Source: DATEJJ01 sp039649115 (GTDB lineage: Bacteria > Actinomycetota > Actinomycetes > Mycobacteriales > Micromonosporaceae). Taken from it: a stretch of DNA of 8,824 nucleotides. Positions 1 through 5,477 of this stretch are shown here, piece by piece. The notes under the pieces are model-generated. The model ran no database searches and was not told where the DNA came from. It saw nothing but the letters and a program-made list of their open reading frames with translations. Where the stretch lies: the NCBI GenBank assembly GCA_039649115.1, contig JBBWZQ010000086.1, positions 1-8,824 of the forward strand, in the 5' to 3' direction. How positions within the stretch are numbered: the first letter of the stretch is position 1; each line of letters opens with the position of its first letter. Both the position numbers and the translations under genes were made by a program.

Positions 1-1200
1 CTTGTCGCCGCGCCGTGGCTCGTCGACGACTACGCGACGACCCTGCTCACCCGGGCGCTCAGCTTCGGCCTGCTGGCCGTCAGCGTGGCGCTGATGTCCG
101 GCATCGCCGGGCTGCCGACCCTGGGACAGACCGCGCCGTACGCGGTCGGCGCGTACACCACGGCACTGCTCGTGCGCGGCGGCGTCGCGGTCGGCGTCGT
201 GCAGGTGTCGGCCGCCGCGGCCGCCGGCGCGGTGTTCGCGGCACTCACCGCCCCGCTGGTGGTACGGACGCGGGGCGTCGCGGTCCTGATGGTCACGCTC
301 GCCGTGGGCGAGCTGACGGTCACCGCGGCCGGCCGGTGGAGGTCCGTCACCGGCGGCACCGACGGGCTGGTCGCCCTGACCCCGCCGCGCCCGTTCTGGG
401 GCCTGCCGGAACTGGTCACCGACCGGGCGGCGTACCTCTACGTGCTCGGTACCGCCGGCGCGGTCACGCTCGCCGTCGTGCTGGTGCTGCGCACCCCGGC
501 CGGGCTGCTGCTGCGCGGCTGCGCGCAGGGCGAGGCCCGGATGCGCGCCAGCGGCCACCACGTCAACCGGTACCTGGCAGTTGCCTACGTCGCGGCCGGA
601 GCGGTCGCCGGGATCGCGGGTTCCCTGCTGGTGACCGCGAACCGGTACGTCTCGCCGAGCGATGCCGGCTTCACCGTCGCCGCGCTCGCGCTGCTCGCCG
701 TCGTCATCGGCGGTGCCACCTCGCTGGGCGGCGCGCTGGTCGGTGCCGCCCTCGTGCTGGTCGCCCGCGACTGGCTCACCGCGCCGCTCCCGGGCCACGC
801 GCCGCTCCTGCTGGGCGCGGTCTTCGTCGCCGCCACCTACCTCCTCCCACAAGGCCTGGCCGGCCTCACCCGCCGCCGTCCGGGCCACCGCCCCGGCCGC
901 AACTTCGTTGAAGTCGCGGTATCCGGCGGCCTCCAACACCACAACGTCAATGAAGTTGCGGGGTCGGGCCAGTCCCGAAACCGCGACGTCAGTGAAGTCG
1001 TGGGGCCTGGCGGCGCCCGACACCCCAACTTCAGTGAAGTTGCCGGGTCGGGCCAGTCCCGAAACCGCGACGTCAGAGAAGTCGTGGGGCCTGGCGGCGC
1101 CCGACACCAGGAGTTCAGTGAAGTTGCGGGGTCGGGCCAGTCCCGAAACCGCGACGTCGATGAGGTTGCGGGGGTACTGGGGAGGTCGGGTGATGAGTGA
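1..1200 (+). CDS. livM: Branched-chain amino acid-type ABC transporter permease (LivM family), 5' end missing, with repeat-derived C-terminal tail
   Basis: Inner-membrane permease of a HAAT-type (branched-chain amino acid-like) importer. The frame is open from base 1, so the start lies upstream of the window. Numbering codons from base 1, LivM hallmarks are the GLPTLGQTAPYAVGAYT segment (37-53), RWRSVTGGTDGL (112-123), the cytoplasmic coupling stretch around RASGHHVNRYLAVAYV (182-197) followed by GAVAGIAGSLL (200-210), and the terminal hydrophobic segment IGGATSLGGALVGAALV (237-253). Several hydrophobic helices alternate with short loops. The recognisable permease ends near residue 295 (RRRPGHRPGR). 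The last 99 residues are encoded by the 42-bp tandem array and read as a 14-residue repeat of the form (N/D)(F/V)SEV(A/V)G(S/P)G; LivM proteins normally lack such a tail. The stop lies inside livG, an 8-nt overlap. The substrate cannot be told from sequence; LivH and the binding protein are presumably upstream. Family assignment is firm; whether the tail is functional is unknown. Confidence 0.9.
   Translation, partial: LVAAPWLVDDYATTLLTRALSFGLLAVSVALMSGIAGLPTLGQTAPYAVGAYTTALLVRGGVAVGVVQVSAAAAAGAVFAALTAPLVVRTRGVAVLMVTLAVGELTVTAAGRWRSVTGGTDGLVALTPPRPFWGLPELVTDRAAYLYVLGTAGAVTLAVVLVLRTPAGLLLRGCAQGEARMRASGHHVNRYLAVAYVAAGAVAGIAGSLLVTANRYVSPSDAGFTVAALALLAVVIGGATSLGGALVGAALVLVARDWLTAPLPGHAPLLLGAVFVAATYLLPQGLAGLTRRRPGHRPGRNFVEVAVSGGLQHHNVNEVAGSGQSRNRDVSEVVGPGGARHPNFSEVAGSGQSRNRDVREVVGPGGARHQEFSEVAGSGQSRNRDVDEVAGVLGRSGDE
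901..1194. repeat. Tandem array of seven 42-bp palindrome-containing units (84-bp higher-order period)
   Basis: Units begin at 901, 943, 985, 1027, 1069, 1111 and 1153, exactly 42 bp apart. Each opens with a palindrome whose best copy is AACTTCAGTGAAGTT (1027-1041, 7-bp arms around one base). Variants are GACGTCAGTGAAGTC at 985 and GAGTTCAGTGAAGTT at 1111. The second half of each unit is a GC-rich imperfect hairpin of two alternating kinds: type A contains TCGGGCCAGTCCCGA (units at 943, 1027, 1111) and type B contains GGGGCCTGGCGGCGCCCG (units at 985, 1069). Adjacent A+B pairs (943-1026 and 1027-1110) differ at only about six positions. The first and last units are degenerate, as in arrays homogenised from the centre. 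The array has no stop in the livM frame, and 42 is a multiple of 3, so the permease frame is kept. I see no other copy in the window. Confidence 0.93.
1179..1185 (+). promoter_or_regulatory. Ribosome binding site for livG, embedded in the last repeat unit
   Basis: GGGGAGG lies 7 nt before the ATG at 1193 and decides that start over the adjacent GTG at 1190. It sits inside the degenerate seventh 42-bp unit, so the repeat array has become, or was placed against, the translation signal of the downstream gene. Confidence 0.75.
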
Positions 1201-1954
1201 GTTGTTGGGGGTTGACGTGGTGACACGGCGGTTCGGGGAGCTGGTCGCGGTCGACGCGGTGAGCCTGTCGCTGGCGCCGGGCGAGCGCCGCGCGCTGATC
1301 GGCCCGAACGGCGCGGGCAAGACCACGCTGCTGGACCTCGTCACCGGCGCCGTCCGCCCGCACGCCGGGCGCATCCTCTTCGCCGGGCGCGACGTCACGC
1401 GCCTCGGCCCGGTGGGCCGGTCCCGGCTGGGCATCGGCCGCACCCACCAGCGGCCGGCGGTGTGGCCGGGGCTCAGCGCGCTGGACAACGTGGTGGTGGG
1501 CGGTTGGCGGCGGGCCGGCGGCGCGCGGCGGCTGTACGGACCCGGCCAGCTGTTCACGCCCGGCCGGATGGGTCGCCACCTGGTGCAGCCGAGCCTGCGC
1601 GTACTGGACTCGGTCGGCCTCGGTGGCATGGTCGGCGTGCCGGCCGCCGAGCTGTCGCACGGGCAGCGCCGGCTGCTGGAGATCGCCGTGGCGCTGGCCG
1701 GGGCACCCCGCCTGCTGGTCCTCGACGAGCCGGCCGCGGGGCTGTGGCCGGCCGAGATCGAGCAGTTGGGCGGCCTGCTCGACGGGCTGCCGGCCGACAT
1801 CGCGGTACTTCTCGTGGAGCACCACCTGCAGTTCGCGTACGCGCTCGCGGACACGGTGACCGTGCTCGCCGCCGGCCGGCACGTGGCCACCGGTACCCCT
1901 CGGGACATCCGGCGGGACGTCTCGGTCGCGCGCGCCTACCACGAGGCGGCCTGA
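1193..1954 (+). CDS. livG: Branched-chain amino acid-type ABC transporter ATP-binding protein (LivG family)
   Basis: Cytoplasmic ATPase subunit, 253 aa, the usual LivG length. It powers import by dimerising with LivF beneath the LivH/LivM permeases. Visible motifs: Walker A GPNGAGKTT (37-45), Q-loop in RTHQRPAVWP (Q86), ABC signature LSHGQRR (154-160), Walker B LLVLDEP (174-180) and switch region LLVEHHL with H210. AAGLWPAE (181-188) is the LivG-type D-loop region. The ATG is chosen because GGGGAGG lies 7 nt upstream and MSELLGVDVVTRRFG is a normal ABC N-terminus; the same frame is open further upstream, but only through the repeat array. The start overlaps the livM stop by 8 nt, and the stop overlaps the livF start by 1 nt (TGATG), so the subunits are likely translationally coupled. 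No key catalytic residue is missing. LivG rather than LivF is inferred from gene order, the LSHGQ signature and the VEH switch. Confidence 0.93.
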   Translation: MSELLGVDVVTRRFGELVAVDAVSLSLAPGERRALIGPNGAGKTTLLDLVTGAVRPHAGRILFAGRDVTRLGPVGRSRLGIGRTHQRPAVWPGLSALDNVVVGGWRRAGGARRLYGPGQLFTPGRMGRHLVQPSLRVLDSVGLGGMVGVPAAELSHGQRRLLEIAVALAGAPRLLVLDEPAAGLWPAEIEQLGGLLDGLPADIAVLLVEHHLQFAYALADTVTVLAAGRHVATGTPRDIRRDVSVARAYHEAA

Positions 1955-2625
1955 TGCTGTCCCTCCACAATGTACGGTCGGGGTACGGTGGCGGGCAGGT
2001 GCTGCACGGCGTGAGCCTGGCGGTACCGGCGGGCTCGGTCAGCGCGGTCGTCGGGCCCAACGGCGCGGGAAAGACCACGCTCGTGCACACGGTCGCCGGG
2101 TTGGTGCCGGTCACCGCCGGCACGGTCCGGCTGGGCGGGACCGTGCTGTCCGGGCGCCCCGCGCACCGGATCGCACGCGCCGGTGTCGGTCTCGTGCCGC
2201 AGGGGCGCCGGGTGTTCGCCGGCCTCACCGTGGCGGAGCACTTCGCGATCGCGCGCGGCCGGCGCGGGCCGGTGCACTGGGACGTGCCCCGGATCCTCGA
2301 CCTGTTCCCGCGCTTGGCCGCACGGCTGCGGCACCGTGGCGACCAGCTCTCCGGCGGCGAACAGCAGATGCTCGCGATCGCCCGCGCGCTGCTGCGCGAG
2401 CCACAGCTGCTGCTGCTCGACGAGCCGTGCGAGGGGCTGGCGCCGGACCTCGCGGCGCGCATCCGTGCCCTGGTCGGCGATCTGGCCCGGTCCGGAATGG
2501 CGATCCTGCTCGTGGAGCAGGGCCTCGACGTCGTGCCGGAGGTGGCCGGGCGGGTCGCCGTCCTCGACCACGGCCGGCTCGTCTCATATGACCACTGTGG
2601 ACAGACAGCCCAGGAGGCGCAGTGA
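1954..2625 (+). CDS. livF: Branched-chain amino acid-type ABC transporter ATP-binding protein (LivF family)
   Basis: Second ATPase subunit, 223 aa, slightly shorter than many LivF proteins (about 230-240). Motifs: Walker A GPNGAGKTT (34-42), Q-loop VPQGRRVF (Q83), signature LSGGEQQ (132-138), Walker B LLLLDEP (152-158) and switch LLVEQG, where Q189 replaces the usual His. That Gln is normal for LivF proteins (VEQN-type), so it supports the subunit assignment and is not a defect. The ATG overlaps the livG stop (TGATG), with GAGG at 1943-1946 as a modest ribosome binding site 7 nt before it. The gene ends in GTGA shared with the methyltransferase start, a 4-nt overlap, indicating co-translation. 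The last ~15 residues (SYDHCGQTAQEAQ) are not conserved-looking; they encode the AGGAGG ribosome binding site for the next gene. Confidence 0.93.
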   Translation: MLSLHNVRSGYGGGQVLHGVSLAVPAGSVSAVVGPNGAGKTTLVHTVAGLVPVTAGTVRLGGTVLSGRPAHRIARAGVGLVPQGRRVFAGLTVAEHFAIARGRRGPVHWDVPRILDLFPRLAARLRHRGDQLSGGEQQMLAIARALLREPQLLLLDEPCEGLAPDLAARIRALVGDLARSGMAILLVEQGLDVVPEVAGRVAVLDHGRLVSYDHCGQTAQEAQ

Positions 2626-3422
2626 CCCACTCGACCGAGTACGCGTTCGACACCCACCGCCGCGAGGCGGCCACCCAGCTCGCCTGCCTGGAGCGGTACC
2701 TCGACCCGATCACCGCGACGCGGCTGGCCGCTCCCGTCACCGGACCCGGCGACCACTGCTGGGAGGTCGGCGCGGGTGCCGGCTCGGTCGCCCACCTGCT
2801 CGCCCGGGCCACCGGACCGGACGGGCTGGTCGTGGCGACCGACCTCGACACCACCCAGCTCACCCGGCGCAAGGGCCTGGTCGTGCGTACCCACGACGTG
2901 CGCCGGGACCCGGTACCCGAGGGCGGCCCGTTCCACCTCATCCACGCCCGGCTCGTCCTGCTGCACCTGCCGGAGCGCCGCACCGTGCTGCGTACCCTCG
3001 CCCGCGCGCTGGCCCCCGGCGGATGGCTGGTGGTGGAGGAGTTCGACTGCACCGCCGGCCCGGGCGTGCTGCACGCGCCCAGCCCGGCCGCGGAGAAGCT
3101 CTTCAGCCAGGTGATGGAGGCGCTGTTCGGCGTACTGGAGCGGCGCGGCGCGGACCTCGGCTGGGCGCGCGACGTGTACGGCGAGTTGGCGCTGGCCGGC
3201 CTGACCGACATCGACACGCTGGTGCACGCGGAGAGCTGGCCCGGTGGCTCGGCCGGTGCGCGGCTGTTCGACGTGAACGCCGGCCAACTGGAGCCGCAAC
3301 TGCTCGACGCCGGGCTCGACGTGACCGATGTGCGGCTCTTCCAGCTCCTGACGCGCGACCCGCGCTTCGCCGCGCTGTCCTACCCGTTCGTGTCCACCCG
3401 CGGCCGGCGGCCGGTGCGCTAG
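2622..3422 (+). CDS. Class I SAM-dependent methyltransferase, substrate unknown
   Basis: Predicted soluble small-molecule methyltransferase, 266 aa. The Rossmann core starts near residue 45: motif I is WEVGAGAGSVAHLL (47-60), the acidic end of strand 2 is VATDLD (71-76, D74 or D76 for the SAM ribose), HDVRRDP (91-97) is the adenine-side loop, FHLIHARLVLLHLP (104-117) is motif post-II, and LAPGGWLVVEEFD (130-142) is the typical motif III region. The C-terminal ~110 residues, with an unassigned substrate-binding cap, carry no motif I recognise. The GTG start has AGGAGG at 2612-2617 (4-nt spacing) and forms a GTGA overlap with the livF stop, so the enzyme belongs to the transporter operon. This suggests it acts on, or in a pathway with, the transported compound, but that is inference. 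The stop shares a CTAG with the convergent acetyltransferase gene. Methyltransferase assignment is firm; substrate cannot be named. Confidence 0.88.
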   Translation: MTHSTEYAFDTHRREAATQLACLERYLDPITATRLAAPVTGPGDHCWEVGAGAGSVAHLLARATGPDGLVVATDLDTTQLTRRKGLVVRTHDVRRDPVPEGGPFHLIHARLVLLHLPERRTVLRTLARALAPGGWLVVEEFDCTAGPGVLHAPSPAAEKLFSQVMEALFGVLERRGADLGWARDVYGELALAGLTDIDTLVHAESWPGGSAGARLFDVNAGQLEPQLLDAGLDVTDVRLFQLLTRDPRFAALSYPFVSTRGRRPVR

Positions 3423-4009
3423 ACCTGGGCGTCGGTGCGCAGCCGGGCGTGCATGTGGACGTCGTGCCACCCGTCGGCGTGGCGCAGGTGGCCGCGCAGG
3501 GTGCCCTCGTAGCGGAACCCGGCCTTGCGCGCGACCCGGCAGGACGGCTCGTTGCCGGTGGAGTGGAGCAGGTACAGCCGGTTGAGCAGCAGGGTGTCGA
3601 ACGCCCACCGCAGCACCGTCCCGGTGGCCCGGGGCGCGATGCCCTGCCCCCGCGCGGCCGGAAGCATCCAGTAGGACAGCTGCGCCTGCGCCTCGAACAG
3701 CGTGATGGTGCGCAGGCCCACCTGGCCGACCGCCCGGTCGTCGCCGGCTCCGGCAACGGCCCAGCTGGCATCGGTCTCGGCGGCCCAGCGGGCGGCCCAG
3801 CCCGCGATCCATTCGCGCGCCTCGCCGTCGCTGTCCATCCGGCGCACGTGCCAGCGCTGGATGTCCGGGCAGGCGAAGGCGGCCCGGACCGTCGCGGCGT
3901 CGCCGTCCCGCCAGGGCCGCAGGACCAGCCGCTCGTCGACGGTCAGCCGGGGCTGCGCCAGCGCGCGCAGGGTACCGGCCGGCAGGGCCGGCTCGACCAG
4001 GACGGGCAT
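3419..4009 (-). CDS. GNAT-family N-acetyltransferase (RimJ/RimL-like)
   Basis: Predicted acetyl-CoA-dependent N-acetyltransferase, 196 aa. The fold reads in the usual order: substrate strand LVLRPWRDGDAATV (28-41), WAVAGAGDDRAVGQVGL (83-99), and motif A LSYWMLPAARGQGIAPRAT (111-129), with the pyrophosphate-binding R-G-Q-G-I-A loop at 120-125. Next come RLYLLHSTGNEPSCRVARKAG (144-164), with the RimL-type Asn153 and Ser156, and GFRYEGTLRGHL (164-175). This order matches the RimJ/RimL (Acetyltransf_3) group, which acetylates protein N-termini, amino-glycosides or small amines; the substrate here is unknown. The ATG at 4009 is supported by GGGAGG 6-7 nt upstream, and it overlaps the stop of the membrane-protein gene by 1 nt (TGATG). 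The two are therefore probably one coupled transcription unit. The 3' end is convergent with the methyltransferase gene: the single CTAG at 3419-3422 supplies both TAG stops, leaving no room for a terminator between them. Confidence 0.9.
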   Translation of the reverse strand: MPVLVEPALPAGTLRALAQPRLTVDERLVLRPWRDGDAATVRAAFACPDIQRWHVRRMDSDGEAREWIAGWAARWAAETDASWAVAGAGDDRAVGQVGLRTITLFEAQAQLSYWMLPAARGQGIAPRATGTVLRWAFDTLLLNRLYLLHSTGNEPSCRVARKAGFRYEGTLRGHLRHADGWHDVHMHARLRTDAQV

Positions 4010-5295
4010 CACCCACCTCCCTTGCGGTGCATGCGGTAGTGGAGCACGAGGAACGGCAGGCCGAACACCTGGAAGGCGTGCTCGGCGCGCAGTTCGCCGT
4101 CCGCCACGTGGACGTCGAGCCGCTCGGCGAAGCCGTGCACCGCCAGGGTGGTCAGCTGCCGGGTGGCCGCGTCGATGTACGTCAGGTAGTGGCCGGGGTG
4201 GTCGAGGTCGGTGCGGCTGGTGAGGACCAGGCCGCCGCCGGGGCGCGGGTACGGTGCCAGGGTCGCGGTGAAACTGGTCTGGGGCAACGGGAACCCGACG
4301 CTGACGTACCCGCGGCCGGCGTGCCGGTAGGTGGTGTAGATGCCGACGTAGATGGGTTCGTCGGTGTCGGCGAAGGACCGGATCCAGCCGCGCACCTGCT
4401 CGTGCGGCAGCGTGATGGTGTCGATCCGGCTGCGTATCCCGCGCAGCGTCTCCCGCTGGTTCATCGGGACGCTGGCCTGGCCGAGCGGGCGGGCCAGCAG
4501 CGTGCGGTAGAGCAGGTAGCCGGGGCGTACCCACAGCCGCCACCGTGGCACGATGTCCAGCGCGAAGCGGGTGGTGTGCTCGTAGAACTCCCGTACCCGC
4601 GGATCGACGCCGGCGGGATCGAACTGCGGACCGGCCAGCTCGTCCAGCGAGGCGAGGATGCCGACGTCCGGCGCGTCGGGCTGGTACGCGCCGCCCAGCG
4701 TCCCGGCCAGCTCGCGCACGTACCCGGTGCCGACGTACCGGGTCCGGGCCTCCAGCGGTACGACGAAGGGCAGCTCCTCCGCCGGTACCCTCTCGGCAAG
4801 GAGGCTGACCTGCGCGTCGCGGAACAGCGCCGCGGACAGCGCCCGGTAGACCAGAACAGCGCCGGCGGCCACCACGGCCGCCGGCGCCCGCCACCCCGCG
4901 GCGACGGACGCCCAGCCCAGCGCGGCGCCCACCAGCAGGCCCAGGAAGACCTTGGGTGGCCTGATCCCGAGCAGCCCGGCGACCGCGCCGGCCGCGACTC
5001 CCACCAGGACGGGTCCGGCCCCGGTCACGCGCCCGAACGCCCAGCCGAGCGGAGCGGCCAGCGCGACGCTCATCGCGATGCGCGCCCACAGCGCGGGGAT
5101 CTGCCCGGGGCGCTGCCGTGCCCGGGCCGCCGCCTCGCAGGCGCCGAGGCCGGCGGCACCGGCGAGGGTGCCGGTGGCGGCGGTCCAGCCTCCCCAGCGA
5201 CCGGTCAGCGCGAGACCGGCGACGCCGCCGATCACGCAGGCCAGGCCGACCGAGCCCGGCCGGCTGGCCGGTGCGGCCGGATCACCAACAGACAC
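4009..5295 (-). CDS. Multi-pass membrane protein with large C-terminal soluble domain, function unknown
   Basis: Protein of 428 aa that I cannot assign to a named family. About six hydrophobic segments fill the first 160 residues (roughly 16-32, 36-54, 72-90, 93-111, 116-134, 137-158), rich in Gly and Ala. The rest (160-428) is soluble, with many aromatics: RTRYVGTGYVRELAG (184-198), DPRVREFYEHTTRFAL (231-246), RWRLWVRPGYLLYRTLL (251-267), VPMNQRETLRGIRSRID (276-292), and a strand-rich end (DEPIYVGIYTTYR, GGGLVLTSRTDLDHPGHYLTYID). I see no catalytic or nucleotide-binding signature. The GTG start at 5295 is chosen because MSVGDPAAP precedes the first TM segment and a TAGATT hexamer ends 6 nt upstream, suggesting a leaderless mRNA; no Shine-Dalgarno sequence is visible. 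It overlaps the acetyltransferase start downstream. A lipid- or cell-envelope-related role would be a guess. Confidence 0.8.
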   Translation of the reverse strand: MSVGDPAAPASRPGSVGLACVIGGVAGLALTGRWGGWTAATGTLAGAAGLGACEAAARARQRPGQIPALWARIAMSVALAAPLGWAFGRVTGAGPVLVGVAAGAVAGLLGIRPPKVFLGLLVGAALGWASVAAGWRAPAAVVAAGAVLVYRALSAALFRDAQVSLLAERVPAEELPFVVPLEARTRYVGTGYVRELAGTLGGAYQPDAPDVGILASLDELAGPQFDPAGVDPRVREFYEHTTRFALDIVPRWRLWVRPGYLLYRTLLARPLGQASVPMNQRETLRGIRSRIDTITLPHEQVRGWIRSFADTDEPIYVGIYTTYRHAGRGYVSVGFPLPQTSFTATLAPYPRPGGGLVLTSRTDLDHPGHYLTYIDAATRQLTTLAVHGFAERLDVHVADGELRAEHAFQVFGLPFLVLHYRMHRKGGG

Positions 5296-5301
5296 TCCAG
5301 G

Positions 5302-5307
5302 AATCTA
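5302..5307 (-). promoter_or_regulatory. Candidate -10 element (TAGATT) of a leaderless promoter for the membrane-protein gene
   Basis: On the minus strand TAGATT matches the actinobacterial TANNNT -10 pattern and ends exactly 6 nt before the GTG at 5295. Transcription would then begin at or next to the start codon. No convincing -35 is seen, and no Shine-Dalgarno sequence lies before the GTG, which fits a leaderless message. Confidence 0.5.
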
Positions 5308-5375
5308 CCCGGTGCATCCGCCGGCGCGATGACCTCCATCCGCGGGACGCATTTCTCCCCCGGGCCGCCGCGCCG

Positions 5376-5381
5376 TAGCGT
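5376..5381 (+). promoter_or_regulatory. Candidate -10 element (TAGCGT) of a leaderless promoter for the SDR gene
   Basis: TAGCGT fits TANNNT and ends exactly 6 nt before the ATG at 5388, the same geometry as the divergent gene. There is no purine-rich ribosome binding site upstream of the ATG. TTCTCC at 5353-5358 would be at -35 spacing but is a poor match. Confidence 0.5.
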
Positions 5382-5387
5382 CACACC

Positions 5388-5477
5388 ATGCGCTTCGCCA
5401 GCTTCCAGCAGGACGGGGAACCGCGTCTCGGCGTGGCCGGCGGCGACCCGCTCCATCCGCTCCCGCCCGGCGTCACG
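5388..5477 (+). other. FAH-family-like N-terminal segment fused in frame to the SDR
   Basis: These 30 codons read MRF(A/x)xFxxDGxxRLGVxxGDxxHPLPPGVT, the style of an FAH-family N-terminal beta-hairpin, in which the chain usually continues as a LLDLL-like helix. Here it instead runs straight into PLVGRTALVTG, the first strand of an SDR. The catalytic FAH domain is absent. I recognise this by resemblance only. Confidence 0.5.

Noticed and set aside
901..1194. CRISPR array
   Set aside because: Repeats are contiguous with no unique spacers; the intervening segments are themselves repeated, and no cas genes are present.
2519..2521. Gln replacing the switch His in LivF as a sign of an inactive ATPase
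   Set aside because: LivF proteins characteristically have VEQ at this place, so it is expected.
2588..2590. ATG as an alternative upstream start for the methyltransferase
   Set aside because: It is out of frame with the methyltransferase; GTG 2622 has AGGAGG at proper spacing.
1554..4016. 820-codon minus-strand open frame
   Set aside because: It lies opposite livG, livF and the methyltransferase, which have clear motifs; its translation is low-complexity Arg/Pro/Ala sequence. Only the acetyltransferase and membrane-protein genes are real on that strand, in other frames.
2183..4039. 618-codon plus-strand open frame across livF, methyltransferase and acetyltransferase
   Set aside because: Arg/Pro-rich translation without domains; a high-GC shadow of the overlapping real genes.
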